Assembly (NCBI GenBank): GCA_963705835.1
Contig: CAVPLC010000069.1
Coordinates: forward strand, 82,087-146,086
Reading direction: 5' to 3'
Source of the DNA: Palsa-504 sp963705835
GTDB lineage: Bacteria; Actinomycetota; Actinomycetes; Streptosporangiales; Streptosporangiaceae
Length of the DNA stretch: 64,000 nt
Shown here: positions 37,930 through 47,217 of the stretch, piece after piece
Numbering within the stretch: position 1 is the first letter of the stretch
Layout of the letters: each line of letters starts with the position of its first letter
Translations under genes and position numbers: made by a program
Notes under the pieces: generated by a model
Seen by the model: the letters and a program-made list of their open reading frames with translations, nothing else
What the model was told of the DNA's origin: nothing
Database searches by the model: none

Positions 37930-38595
37930 CTACTCCGAGAGCACCTTGTCCGGGTCGTGCAGGACGACGGTGCCGGCGATCATGTCGTGCAGTGTCTTCC
38001 GCTCGCGGCCGGTCATCATCAAGATGAGCGAGAGCAGTTGGGTGATGATGCCCAGGACCGACTCGACGATGCTGCCCACGACCTCGCGAAGCGCCATCCA
38101 CCACCAGCCCGCGACGCGCTTGGTCTCGGGGCGCCAGCAGCGCATGCCCAGCACCTGAAGGGCGGGGGTCTGGCCGCGGCCCCAGACGATGAGGCCCCAG
38201 ATCACGTAACCGATTCCGAGGGTGACGATCGACAGCGGAATGGCCAGGAAAAAGGCGCCGATACGGCGGCCCGTGCTGGCGAGCTGGACGCCTTCGGGCA
38301 GGACGAGGCCGGACTGCTGGTCGAGATACATGCCCTGCGGGACGGGATCGTCGGCGTACTGGCCATAGCCGTAACCGGGCGGGACCGGCGGCGCTGCGGG
38401 GATTCCTGGCGGCGATTCCATATCGGTTTGCGCGGGCGGCGGAAAGGATTGCGCCTGCGGCGGGGAATATGACGGGTCCGGCGGCGGGTCGTCATACGAC
38501 GGTGCTGGTGGCGGCGCGGAATACGACGGGACCGGTGGCTGCTGGACGGCTTCTTGACCGGCTCCGGACGCGTACGATTCGGGAATATCAGTCAT
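37930..38595 (-). CDS. RDD family membrane protein with Pro-rich N-terminus
   Basis: 221 residues from ATG 38595. Residues ~15-85 are Pro/Ser/Tyr-rich (PPPAPSYDDPPPDPSYSPP). The RDD domain follows: VQLASTGRRIGAFFLAIPLS with the conserved Arg, LGIGYVIWGLIVWGRGQTPA, LGMRCWRPE and GRERKTLHDMIAGTVVLHD with the second conserved Asp. RDD proteins are small membrane proteins, some linked to Na+/H+ exchange; this one's role is unknown. It stands alone with ~230 bp of AT-richer DNA upstream as promoter. Confidence 0.85.
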   Translation of the reverse strand: MTDIPESYASGAGQEAVQQPPVPSYSAPPPAPSYDDPPPDPSYSPPQAQSFPPPAQTDMESPPGIPAAPPVPPGYGYGQYADDPVPQGMYLDQQSGLVLPEGVQLASTGRRIGAFFLAIPLSIVTLGIGYVIWGLIVWGRGQTPALQVLGMRCWRPETKRVAGWWWMALREVVGSIVESVLGIITQLLSLILMMTGRERKTLHDMIAGTVVLHDPDKVLSE

Positions 38596-38785
38596 GGCAA
38601 CCCTCACTTTCTGTGCGGTTGGCTGCCAGCCGGACTCTATGCCTTTAGTCGCGGTCAATGTAATGATTGCGCGCGAACCGTTATCGATCCGGAAAGCGAA
38701 AAGCGCGCGAATTAGCGAATGTCCAGACTAAACTAGGAAAGTCGGCGTAATCGGATATGCGAGCTATGCGCGAGTGCGGACCGCG

Positions 38786-38820
38786 GGAACCATGGACCGT
38801 TCGGAATAAAATGTTTTGAT
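38786..38820 (-). repeat. Dispersed intergenic element, copy e
   Basis: Minus strand reads CATTTTATTCCGAACGGTCC preceded by ATCAAAA and followed by ATGGTTCCC; this is the best copy and defines the consensus. It ends 8 bp beyond the stop of the STAND-ATPase gene. Confidence 0.65.
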
Positions 38821-38827
38821 CTTGGGG

Positions 38828-40967
38828 TCAGGGCTGGGTCTGCAGCAGGCCGAGCGGGCTGGGCGCGGCGAACTGGACGGTCAGCAGGGCGGGGCCGGAC
38901 AGGCCCGCGTGGGCCGGGAGGAAGGGCGGGCGCTGCGCGCGGACGAAGGCCAGGATGTTCCGGGCTTGCGCGCCGGCGGCGGCGAGCTCGGCCGACCGGA
39001 GCGGCGGGGTCAGCGCGGAGCCGGGCGTGCCGGGACCGCCGTCGGCGAAGCCCGCGATATGGACCGGCTGATTCGCGGCCAGGGCGGCCAGCGTGATCAG
39101 CAGCCGCGCGTCGACCTGGCCGGACGCGAGCTCGGCGCGGGCCGACGGGGTGACTGTCACCCGCGGGTCGGCGAGGAGCTGGCGCCCGGCGGTCTGCCTG
39201 GCGCTGCGGTCGGCGGCGAGCGCGGCCCGGAAGGCTCCGGCCTGCGCCACCACGCGCACGTCGATCCTGGCCGGGCCGGTGCCGAAGCTGGCCAGCGTCT
39301 CGGGCGCGTACACGCTGGCCAGACGGCTGCCGAACATCGCGCGCACCGCGGCCGTGGCCACCACGACGGCCGAGCCGAGCGGGTCGGACGCACCGGGACC
39401 GAGCACGAGAAGGTTAGCGGCCGGGACGCCGCTGCGGACCAGAGCGGAGCACATCGCGGGGTCGCAGGACACGATGGCGGCGCTGTTGACCTGGCTGGCC
39501 ACCCAGGCCGCGGCCTGGTCGCGGACGGCGGCCGCCAGGCTGAGCGGGGCGGGCGCGGCCGGGCGGGAGGTCCGGTCGGATGACGTCAGGTGCGGCGCCG
39601 AGAAGCCGTTCGTGGCCTCGACGGCGAGCACGGCGCCGATCACCCCGGCCGAGCAGACCAGCCCGATCCGGCGCAGGCGGGGCCAGTCAACACGGGGCCA
39701 GTCGACGCGGGTGTGTTCCGGGCTCGCCTCGTGGCGTTGCGGGGTGGTGGGTACGGCGGGATCGGCGGCTAGTTCGGTGGCGCGGCGCAGGTGATAGCCG
39801 AGTTCGAGCTGGGCGCGCTGGGCGTTGGCCGACTCGGTGCGGGCTCGCCAGTATCCGGCGGCATCGCGGTGGGCCGCGGCGACCTCGGCGTTGCGCCCGG
39901 CCTCATCGAGGCGGCGGTGCAGTTCGGCGGCGGTCCAGCGGTGGACCGATCGCTCGTGACCGGGGCCGTCGGTGAGCAGGCCCACGGCCTCGCACTCGGC
40001 GATGTGCGCCGGGCGAGCGGCCAGCACGTCAGGCTGCGACCGGGACGCGGAACACCGACGCTCGGACGAGCATCGCCTGCGCACCGGCGCTGAGCCGGTC
40101 GAACAGCTCGCCGAGCATCTGGTCGCCCGCCGCGAGCGCGATCGACTCGGCGGTCGCCGCGGGCAGCTCGGTGGGTTCCGTCTGGGTCGCGGCCTGGCCG
40201 GTCCGGGCCTGCACGGCCGCGGTTATCCGGCCAGTCACGTCGTCGAGACGCAGGCCGGCCGCCAGCAGGGAGTCCAGGTACTCCATGGCGCGCGGGTGCC
40301 CGGCGGTCAGCCGCCACGCGAGGTCCCGTTCGGCTTCGGCAAGCATGCGGAGCGCGGGCAGGGACAGGGCTAGTTCGGCGGCACCCGAGCGGGTCAGCGG
40401 GCCGAGATGACGGAACGCCAGGCGTTCCTTGCGCAGCCCGGGCACTGAGAACGGGCGAACGCAGCTGATCAGCAGCTTGCCGGTCCAGCCGGCCAGCAGC
40501 GCGGCCAGCTGAGGGTCGCGGACGGTCCACAGGCCCGTCTCGTCCGAGAGGTTGTCGTCGAAGTCGTCAAGGACGACCAGATCGGTCTCGGCCGGCTCGG
40601 CGACCAGGCTGGCGGCGGATACCTCGCCGGTGAGCACGGTGATGACGCGTTCCGGCGTCAGGCGGCTCACGCGAGAGACGATCTGGGCGACCAGCGTCGA
40701 CTTGCCGATTCCGCCGACGCCGTGCACGACCAGCGCGGTCACGTTCGGTCCGGTCAGATCGGCGGACCAGCGCCGCCGCTCCGCGGACCGGATGGACAGG
40801 GAGGTGCGCTGGAGCACGGCGCCGGACGTCCGGGCGTGGCGCGCGGAATGCCGCGCACGGGCCGGTTTCTCCTCCGGGCCGGCTCGCCTGGCCGACGGCA
40901 CGTCGTGCGGCAGGACACCGCGCGTCAATTCCGCGTTATCGTGCCGAATACGGACTAACTTCGCCAC
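38828..40967 (-). CDS. STAND-type NTPase with membrane helix and extracytoplasmic domain (frame slip near 40,035)
   Basis: Starts at GTG 40967 behind GGGGAAGGGG. Residues ~75-300 are an NB-ARC-like ATPase: ALVVHGVGGIGKSTLVAQIV, Walker B DLVVLDDFDDN and SKLLISCVRP-like LLISCVRPFSVPGLRKERLA. A winged-helix-like segment (DVLAARPAHIAECEAVGLLT) continues in the next frame after ASVFRVPVAA, so a one-base slip near 40,035 splits one ~713-residue protein. A helical region leads to one membrane helix (IGLVCSAGVIGAVLAVEA) and an exported ~260-residue domain (SAAIVSCDPAMCSALVRSGV, GQVDARLLITLAALAANQPV). A signalling ATPase tied to an outside domain is unusual; no function is known. Confidence 0.7.
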
Positions 40968-41021
40968 TATTCCACCCCTTCCCCGTTCTCTGGCAGACGG
41001 GGCAAGCCGCTATTCCCCTGT

Positions 41022-41027
41022 TATATA
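41022..41027 (-). promoter_or_regulatory. Possible -10 element for the STAND-ATPase gene
   Basis: TATATA (minus strand, in GCTATATAAC) lies ~55 bp upstream of GTG 40967 inside a clearly AT-rich gap. No convincing -35 at 16-18 bp spacing. Confidence 0.3.
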
Positions 41028-41224
41028 GCACACTGGGCTACACAACGAGTGCTTTTAGTGATTGTCGCTCGCGGCGCAAGGAGGTCAAATTACCCCACAA
41101 ATTTGGACTTATACCGAAAAGGCAGGTGCGTGCTTGCCTTCGCTCGCGCGGCGCAAACGTGGTTATAACGGGCAGACCGGATTAGGCTGGCATTTGGTGG
41201 AATATGCGGAAAGAGGTCGGGTCG

Positions 41225-42703
41225 GTGAGTGACTGGGATCTTGTGCTGCGCGGCGGGCGGGTCGTGGACCCGGAGTCCGGTCTGGACGCCATCCGGGACG
41301 TGGCGGTGGCCGGGGGGCGGGTCGGTTCGGTCGGCGAGGCCTTCCGGGGAACGACGGCCTCGGTTGACGTGACGGGGCTGGTGGTGACGGCCGGGTTCGT
41401 GGACCTGCACAGCCACGTGAACGACATCACGGGCATGAGGCTGCAGGCGCTCGACGGCGTCACGACGGCGCTGGAGCTCGAGGCGGGCGCCACGCCGGTT
41501 CGTGCGGCGTACGAGGTCGCCGCGGCTGCGGGCCGACCGGTCAACTACGGATTCTCCGCGTCCTGGGCGATGGCGCGGATGCAGGCGGTGGCCGGGATGA
41601 CGCCCGGAGCCTCGCTGGCCGGGTTCCTGGCCAGCCTGGGCGATCGGCGCTGGCAGCGGGCGGCCTCGCCCGAGCAGATCGCGGCGATGATGGACGCGCT
41701 GTCGGCCGACCTGGCCGACGGGGCGCTGGGCATCGGGGTGCTGCTCGGGTACGCGCCCGGCGTCAGTCCGGACGAGTACCTGATGGTGGCCGCGCTGGCG
41801 GCGCAGGCCGGCATGCCGACGTTCACGCACGCGCGGGACCTGATCGAGCTGGTGCCGGGCACGCTCATGGACGGTGCGGAGGAGATCGTGCGCGCCGCGG
41901 GCCAGACCGGCGCGCACATGCATTACTGCCACGTGAACAGCACGTCGCAGCGCCACATCGACCGGGTGCTGACCGTCGTCGGCCGGGCCCAGGCCGCAGG
42001 GGCGCGGGTGAGCACCGAGGCCTACCCGTACGGATCGGGCATGACCGCGATCGGCGCGGCGTTCCTGGCGCCGGAGCGGCTCGGCGAGCGCGGGCTGGTG
42101 CCGTCGTCTTTGACGTTCGCGCCGACCGGCGAGCGGGTGGCGAGCGCGTCGCGGCTGCGCGAGCTTCGGCGCCGTCATCCGGGCGGGCTGGTCACCATCG
42201 ACCTGCTCAACGAGGACGATCCGGCCGACCGGGCGCTGCTGATGAGCTCGCTCACGTTTCCCGGCGCCGTGGTGGCGAGCGATGCGATGCCGCTGACCTT
42301 TGCCGAGCCGTCACCGGACCAGCGCGCCTGGCCGCCGCCCGCGACGGCGATCACGCACCCGCGGACGGCGGGGACGTTCTCGCGGGCGCTGCGGCTGCTG
42401 ACGCGGGGCTCGGTTTCTTACGGGCTCGCTCAGGCGCTCGGTAAGTGCAGCCTCGAGCCGGCCCGGCTGCTGGAGGATCACGTGCCGGCGATGCGGCGCA
42501 AGGGGCGGCTCGGGGCGGGGAGCGACGCGGATATCGTGGTGTTCGATCCGGCGGTTATCACCGATTGCGCTACCTATGTCGAGAGCACTCGGCCCTCGTC
42601 GGGTATCCGGCACGTGCTGGTCAACGGTTGTTTTGTGGTGCGGGACGGGGAGATCGTGCTCGATGCCGCGCCGGGGAGGGCGGTCCGGGCCGAGCCGCGT
42701 TGA
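41225..42703 (+). CDS. D-aminoacylase-like amidohydrolase family protein
   Basis: 492 residues from GTG 41225 (AGAGG 9 bp upstream); ATG 41204 is in frame too. The amidohydrolase barrel is shown by DLVLRGGRVVDPESGLDAIR, metal motif VDLHSHVND, LQALDGVTTALELEAGA, HARDL, THMHYCHVNS-like AHMHYCHVNSTSQRHID, and the late VASDAMPLTF Asp. The closing GRLGAGSDADIVVFDPAVIT and VNGCFVVRDGEIV are typical of the N-acyl-D-amino-acid deacylase/dihydroorotase-like group. The likely reaction is hydrolysis of an N-acyl amino acid or cyclic amide; substrate unknown. Confidence 0.82.
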   Translation: MSDWDLVLRGGRVVDPESGLDAIRDVAVAGGRVGSVGEAFRGTTASVDVTGLVVTAGFVDLHSHVNDITGMRLQALDGVTTALELEAGATPVRAAYEVAAAAGRPVNYGFSASWAMARMQAVAGMTPGASLAGFLASLGDRRWQRAASPEQIAAMMDALSADLADGALGIGVLLGYAPGVSPDEYLMVAALAAQAGMPTFTHARDLIELVPGTLMDGAEEIVRAAGQTGAHMHYCHVNSTSQRHIDRVLTVVGRAQAAGARVSTEAYPYGSGMTAIGAAFLAPERLGERGLVPSSLTFAPTGERVASASRLRELRRRHPGGLVTIDLLNEDDPADRALLMSSLTFPGAVVASDAMPLTFAEPSPDQRAWPPPATAITHPRTAGTFSRALRLLTRGSVSYGLAQALGKCSLEPARLLEDHVPAMRRKGRLGAGSDADIVVFDPAVITDCATYVESTRPSSGIRHVLVNGCFVVRDGEIVLDAAPGRAVRAEPR

Positions 42704-43002
42704 GGCGGGCGGGGCGGTGAGGCGCGGCGGTGGGGCGGCCGCGCGGCACTGAGCCAGCCGCGCGGTGGCGCGGACCTGCGGCGGCGCGGACCTGCGATCG
42801 AACATACCTTCAGGGTGCTCGCGATCTTGCCTGTAGACTGAATTTCTGTTCTAATACTGGCGTGGGTCTCGTCGACGAAACAGCGAGGCGCCCAGTCCTG
42901 TGCGCGCTGGTCCCCGTGCCGCAGGACCAGGGCGCGCAGCGGCCGACGCCAGGCCCCGCTGGTTACGACGCCTGAGCGGCTCATCCTAGACGCACGGTAG
43001 AG
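42704..43002. other. Intergenic region, G/C repeats
   Basis: About 300 bp. The first 100 bp are GC-only short repeats (GCGCGGACCTGCG twice near 42,765-42,795). A less GC-rich stretch at 42,810-42,870 probably contains the promoter of the envelope cluster. Confidence 0.35.
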
Positions 43003-44085
43003 GTGAGGACGACGAGTGAGCGATTCGAAAGTCTGAGCGACGATGACGAGCAGTGGCTTAGCGACATCGAAACTATGACGCTTAATCTCGGCCAGGAGCT
43101 GTCCGCCTGGCGCGAGGCCCGGCATCGTTCGGTCGGCGACGACGACTACGCCATGGACGACGAGCCTGCGGACGAGGGTCTCCACCCGGCCGTCGGCCAG
43201 GCCGATCGCGCGCATCACGAACGGCCGCCCGCGCCGATCCATAGCGCGACAATCTATCCGGCCGACATGGCCGAGCCGGCCACGGCCCGGCAGCCGCGTT
43301 CGACCGACCAGCGGACCAGGACGCTGATCGACCATGGCCGGCGCAGCGCTCGGCCGGCGCGGCGGTTCCGCGGCCGTACGATGACCGTCGGCGTGGTTCT
43401 GCTTGCCGTGACGGTTGCCATCCTCGCCGTCCTGGTGTTCAGGAAGAGCCCGTCCTGGCCGGCCAGCGTGGCGACGGTGCAAGGCGAGATCACCACCGCC
43501 TGCGAGAATCCCGATGTGGCTTCGGAGCCCAATCAGGTCAATTTCGCGTGCAACAAGAACACCAGCCAGATCCTGTGGGTATTCGCCCTTATGACGAGCG
43601 GCAATAATCCGTCGTTTAGCGACGCGAAGAGCGGGCGGCAGGGCCTGGAGCCGATTGCACCCGCGCAGGGCGGCGAGGTCGCGTGGACGCTGAATCTGCA
43701 TCATCCGTACAATCCGCTCACTCCGATAGACAGCCTGGAGGTCGCCGCCCGTGCGATCAACAACATTATCGGCGGCGCGACGATCACGGCCAGCAATGGC
43801 AAGCTGACCGTACAGCCAGGGCTGGAAAGCAATTCGACCAATTGCGCCAGGTATACCGGGTCCGCAGCGGTCATCACGCGGGCCGGGTTCCCCGACATCT
43901 GTGCGCAGCCGGTCAGCGCCGGAGCAGGCCAGGCCGCGCTGGTGTCCGACGTCTATCAGGAATGGCTGGTGGGCTCGCCCCCGGCGGCGGCCCAGGAGGC
44001 CGGCGTGCTCTTTGAAAATGCCGGCAATCCCGGTAACCCGATGGTGCAGGCCATCTTGAGGACGCTGTCCGGCGTCGCGAGCTGA
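43003..44085 (+). CDS. Single-pass membrane protein of an envelope cluster, unknown function
   Basis: 360 residues from GTG 43003. A 125-residue acidic, disordered cytoplasmic part (SLSDDDEQWLSDIETMTLNL) precedes one membrane helix (MTVGVVLLAVTVAILAVLVF) and an exported domain of ~200 residues with four Cys (ITTACENPD, VNFACNKN, STNCARY, PDICAQP), which could form two disulfides. The segment GEVAWTLNLHHPYNPLTPID looks folded. No family recognised. Stop is 52 bp before the next gene. Confidence 0.7.
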   Translation: MRTTSERFESLSDDDEQWLSDIETMTLNLGQELSAWREARHRSVGDDDYAMDDEPADEGLHPAVGQADRAHHERPPAPIHSATIYPADMAEPATARQPRSTDQRTRTLIDHGRRSARPARRFRGRTMTVGVVLLAVTVAILAVLVFRKSPSWPASVATVQGEITTACENPDVASEPNQVNFACNKNTSQILWVFALMTSGNNPSFSDAKSGRQGLEPIAPAQGGEVAWTLNLHHPYNPLTPIDSLEVAARAINNIIGGATITASNGKLTVQPGLESNSTNCARYTGSAAVITRAGFPDICAQPVSAGAGQAALVSDVYQEWLVGSPPAAAQEAGVLFENAGNPGNPMVQAILRTLSGVAS

Positions 44086-44137
44086 TATCGCGCCCGGACC
44101 GTCGCCGTCGCATCGCAAGCGGAAGAAGGTGATTTTG

Positions 44138-45664
44138 ATGAATTCGGCCAGGAAGCAGCGCTGGCAGCAGGCTACCGCGCTGGTGAGCCTCAGCACTGCT
44201 GGCGCGATGACCGGAATCGCCTTCGCTCACGGGACGCTCGCCGATATGACCTCACCGACGAGCATGCCGGCTCACCTGCTGGCCTTTAAGAAGGCGGCCG
44301 GGCCGACGCTCAGCGGCGACGGCGAATTGCGATCGGCGATCGTCAGCGCGGCACAGTACTACCTGCGCCTGGCCCAGGGCAAGACACCCTCGGAGATGGA
44401 GGCGCTGATCTGGCAGGGCGCAAGCACCGACGGTGCCGACCACGGCGAGTCGTGCGCGGCCTTTGCCAGCCTGACCCTCGAGACCGGCGCGCAGGCGACC
44501 GGGCAGCAGAGCTGGATAACCGGCGGCACCAGTTATCCCTGGCCGTTGCACCAGTGGGCCGACGTGCGTGTTGACCCCAATCCCCAATCACCCGGCATCG
44601 TCTCCGTCATGCAGGACGCCGAGGCCCATCACCGCTGGCACCCGCTGGGCGACGGCTACACGCCCCAGCCGGGCGATTGGGTCATGTTCGCCGGCCACGT
44701 CGAAGTGGTCACCAAGTACTCAGGCGGAGTCCTGTACACGATCGGCGGTGACTCCATGCCGAACCTCTCGGTCAATGCGCACGAGTACGACGACCCGCTC
44801 GGCGCGCAGGGCGTGACCGGCTTCGTCAACAACGGCGAACTGGCAGGCTCGCAATCCCCGGCGGCGACGGTCGACGCAAGCCTGCCGTCGTCGCAGGGCG
44901 GCGCCCTGGACGGCACGGCGGAGCCGGGACAGGCGGTGATGTTCGGCGTGGGGCCGGCGCTGAGCAATTCGAATGCCGGCCAGGCAGGCGCGGGACCAGG
45001 GTCGGGGTCGCAGACCGGTCTCCCGGCCGACGGGATCGTCGTCCTCGGCACCGCGGCCATCCCGGCCGCGCCGGGGATCTCGGCCGGCGGCTCTGGTAGC
45101 GCCGGTGGTCACAGGTACAGCCGGACTCAGGCCGTGGCCGGCGGGGCGCAGGCCCCTGACACGCCGACCCAGCAGGCCTTTATCCAGCAAGTGGCCAAGG
45201 GCGCTGCCGAGGCGCAGCGGCAGTACGGCATCCCGGCGGCGGTCACGATCGCGCAGGCGATCGACGAGTCTGCATGGGGGCAGAGCCAGCTGGCGGCGCA
45301 GGACAACAACCTGTTCGGGATCAAGGGCACGGGTCCGGCCGGGTCGGTCATGATGCCGACCCAGGAATACCAGAACGGCCAGTGGGTGACGGTCAGCGCG
45401 CCGTTCCGCGTGTACAACAGCGTCTCCGAGAGCATCGCCGATCACAGCCTGCTGCTGGCCACCGGCTCGAGCTACAAGCAGGCCATGGCGGACCGGCAGG
45501 ATCCCGACGCCTTCGCCAACGACCTGACCGGTGTGTACGCCACCGATCCCCATTACGGCGCGAACCTGATCACGATCATGCGGCTGTACAACCTGTACCG
45601 CTACGGCTCGGGGACGCAGACCGGGACGCAGGCCAGGTCGTCCTCGTCCGCTCGGCCGGGCTGA
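44138..45664 (+). CDS. Secreted peptidoglycan hydrolase: CHAP-like plus glucosaminidase (GH73) domain
   Basis: 508 residues from ATG 44138 with GGAAGAAGG upstream. A signal or anchor helix (ATALVSLSTAGAMTGIAFAH) is followed by a CHAP/NlpC-like region with Cys in HGESCAAFASLTLETGAQAT and His in YTPQPGDWVMFAGHVEVVTK, a Ser/Gly linker, and a C-terminal FlgJ-type glucosaminidase (QRQYGIPAAVTIAQAIDESA, catalytic Glu in DESAWGQS, LFGIKGTGPAGS, VYNSVSESIADHS). It should cut septal or lateral wall. The next frame beyond ~45,640 encodes a Gly-rich tail ending at 45996, which overlaps the following start; a one-base slip may hide a longer C-terminus. Confidence 0.85.
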   Translation: MNSARKQRWQQATALVSLSTAGAMTGIAFAHGTLADMTSPTSMPAHLLAFKKAAGPTLSGDGELRSAIVSAAQYYLRLAQGKTPSEMEALIWQGASTDGADHGESCAAFASLTLETGAQATGQQSWITGGTSYPWPLHQWADVRVDPNPQSPGIVSVMQDAEAHHRWHPLGDGYTPQPGDWVMFAGHVEVVTKYSGGVLYTIGGDSMPNLSVNAHEYDDPLGAQGVTGFVNNGELAGSQSPAATVDASLPSSQGGALDGTAEPGQAVMFGVGPALSNSNAGQAGAGPGSGSQTGLPADGIVVLGTAAIPAAPGISAGGSGSAGGHRYSRTQAVAGGAQAPDTPTQQAFIQQVAKGAAEAQRQYGIPAAVTIAQAIDESAWGQSQLAAQDNNLFGIKGTGPAGSVMMPTQEYQNGQWVTVSAPFRVYNSVSESIADHSLLLATGSSYKQAMADRQDPDAFANDLTGVYATDPHYGANLITIMRLYNLYRYGSGTQTGTQARSSSSARPG

Positions 45665-45985
45665 GCGGCGTCGCACGGCTCGGAACCGGTCTCGGCGGCG
45701 GTGCCCGCAGCAGTAGCGGCAGCGGTACGCACGGAGCGGCCGGTGGCGGGAACGGGACCGGGGTGCTGAGCTACGGCCCGGCGCTGGGCGGGCCGGGTCC
45801 CGGTACGGCCGTCGGCGGGACCGGTCCTGGCGCGGCGGTCGGCGGGACCCCGAGCGGCGGGACGGCGAGCGGCGGGACGGGGAGCGGCGGGACGGGGAGC
45901 GGCGGGACGGGGAGCGGGACAGCGCTGCGTGGGACGAGCGCCGGTGCGGCGGCGGGGAACAAGGCGCTTCAGAACCGTGTCCAGC
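45665..45985 (+). other. Gap holding a probable out-of-frame Gly-rich extension of the glucosaminidase
   Basis: Between the annotated stop and the next ATG (45986) one frame stays open from before 45,600 to TGA 45994-45996 and encodes a Gly/Thr/Ser-rich tail (SGGTGSGGTGSGGTGSG). Its stop overlaps the next start by 11 bp, which looks like real coupling. Confidence 0.45.
45841..45915. repeat. Five tandem copies of a 15-bp repeat
   Basis: GGCGGGACGGGGAGC units at 45841, 45856, 45871, 45886 and 45901; the first two differ by one to three bases. They encode GGTGS units in the frame discussed for the glucosaminidase tail. Confidence 0.85.
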
Positions 45986-47176
45986 ATGACGGCTGACATT
46001 CCGGGCGCGGCAGGGCCGGGCATGGCGCACGCGAGCGGGCATGGCGGCGGAGGGCACGGCGCTGGGCGACGCAACGCCGGCGAGGCGACACGCGGCGGGC
46101 AGGACGGTGCGGCCTCGGGCCGGGCGGCAACAGGTCAGGCGACACGCGGCGGGCAGGGCACCGCGGCCTCGGGCGGGGCGCGGCTGAGCGCGGCCGGGGC
46201 GGGCGGGGTGCCGCGGACGTCGGAGGTTTCGGGCGCTCCGGGCTCATCGGGCCGCAGTTCCTCGGGTCGGAGCGTATCGGGCCGGAGCGTATCGGGCCGG
46301 AGCGCTCGGGCCGGAGCGCGTCGGGCCGGACCGCGTCTGGGCCGGAGCTCGTCGAGCCCGGTCAGCTCGCGGGCTCGTACCACAGGCGCGGGCGCGGCCG
46401 TACCGACGGCGGGGCCGACGGCGGGGCCGACGGTGGGATGGCCGGGCGGCAGCGGCGCTGGCTCGGCCGGCCAGGACTCCTCGGGCCGGGGCTCCGCAGG
46501 GCTGGGCGGTACTCGGATTCCCGGCGTGACGGTCAGCAATGCGGGCGCGGGTACCCGGGCCGCCAGCGGGGCGGCGCTGCGGGCCGGGCCGCGCAACGTC
46601 AGGATCAGCACCCGGCGGTACGTGGCGCAGATTCCGCAGGCGGTGACCGCGGCGTTCATCACGTCGGCCAAGACGCCGCTGCTGCGGTCCGAGCCGCTGT
46701 ACCGGGATGTCGCGCGGAACACGGGAGTGCGCTGGCAGCTGCTGGCCGCCTGCGACTGGATGCAGTGCCAGGCCCAGCCGCGGGTCTCGCCGGTCTACGG
46801 CGAGAAGCTCGGCACCAAGAACAGCGACGGTACGGTCTACCGCACCAAGTCATCGGCGCTCGAGCAGTGCGCGCGCGACCTGATCGACCTGGCCCGGATG
46901 GTGTACGGCATCGACCTGACCGAGCGGCTCTACCTGTCGATCCGCGATCTGGCCAACGTGTTCGCCGCCTTCCGCTGGGGCGGGCTGCTGGCCGCGCACC
47001 ATATCTCGTCGATGGAGTTCCCGTACTCCGTCGAAGGGCTGACCGCACATCACCTCAAGATGCGCTGGCCCGACATTCCCGATACGCCCAAGGCCGACAA
47101 GGCGGGCGCGCGGTTCCCGATGGCTTTCGGGGCGGTACCAATCGTCCTCGGCCTGGATTATCCGGCGGTGGTTTAG
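45986..47176 (+). CDS. Low-complexity protein with C-terminal lysozyme/transglycosylase-like domain
   Basis: 396 residues from ATG 45986. The first ~200 are Gly/Ser/Ala/Arg-rich (SGRSVSGRSVSGRSARAG). The C-terminal ~190 residues are folded: EPLYRDVARNTGVRWQLLAA, CDWMQCQAQPRVSPVYGEKL and IRDLANVFAAFRWGGLLAAH resemble lytic-transglycosylase-type helical domains, with an acidic residue pattern I cannot fix to a catalytic Glu. It overlaps the presumed end of the glucosaminidase and is followed 41 bp later by another envelope gene. Confidence 0.6.
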   Translation: MTADIPGAAGPGMAHASGHGGGGHGAGRRNAGEATRGGQDGAASGRAATGQATRGGQGTAASGGARLSAAGAGGVPRTSEVSGAPGSSGRSSSGRSVSGRSVSGRSARAGARRAGPRLGRSSSSPVSSRARTTGAGAAVPTAGPTAGPTVGWPGGSGAGSAGQDSSGRGSAGLGGTRIPGVTVSNAGAGTRAASGAALRAGPRNVRISTRRYVAQIPQAVTAAFITSAKTPLLRSEPLYRDVARNTGVRWQLLAACDWMQCQAQPRVSPVYGEKLGTKNSDGTVYRTKSSALEQCARDLIDLARMVYGIDLTERLYLSIRDLANVFAAFRWGGLLAAHHISSMEFPYSVEGLTAHHLKMRWPDIPDTPKADKAGARFPMAFGAVPIVLGLDYPAVV

Positions 47177-47217
47177 GTAGCTGAGTGCACATGGCTGACA
47201 CGTAGAAGGTAGGCCTC

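Noticed and set aside
41080..41090. Strong AAGGAGGT Shine-Dalgarno-like sequence
   Set aside because: No start codon or open frame follows at a usable distance.
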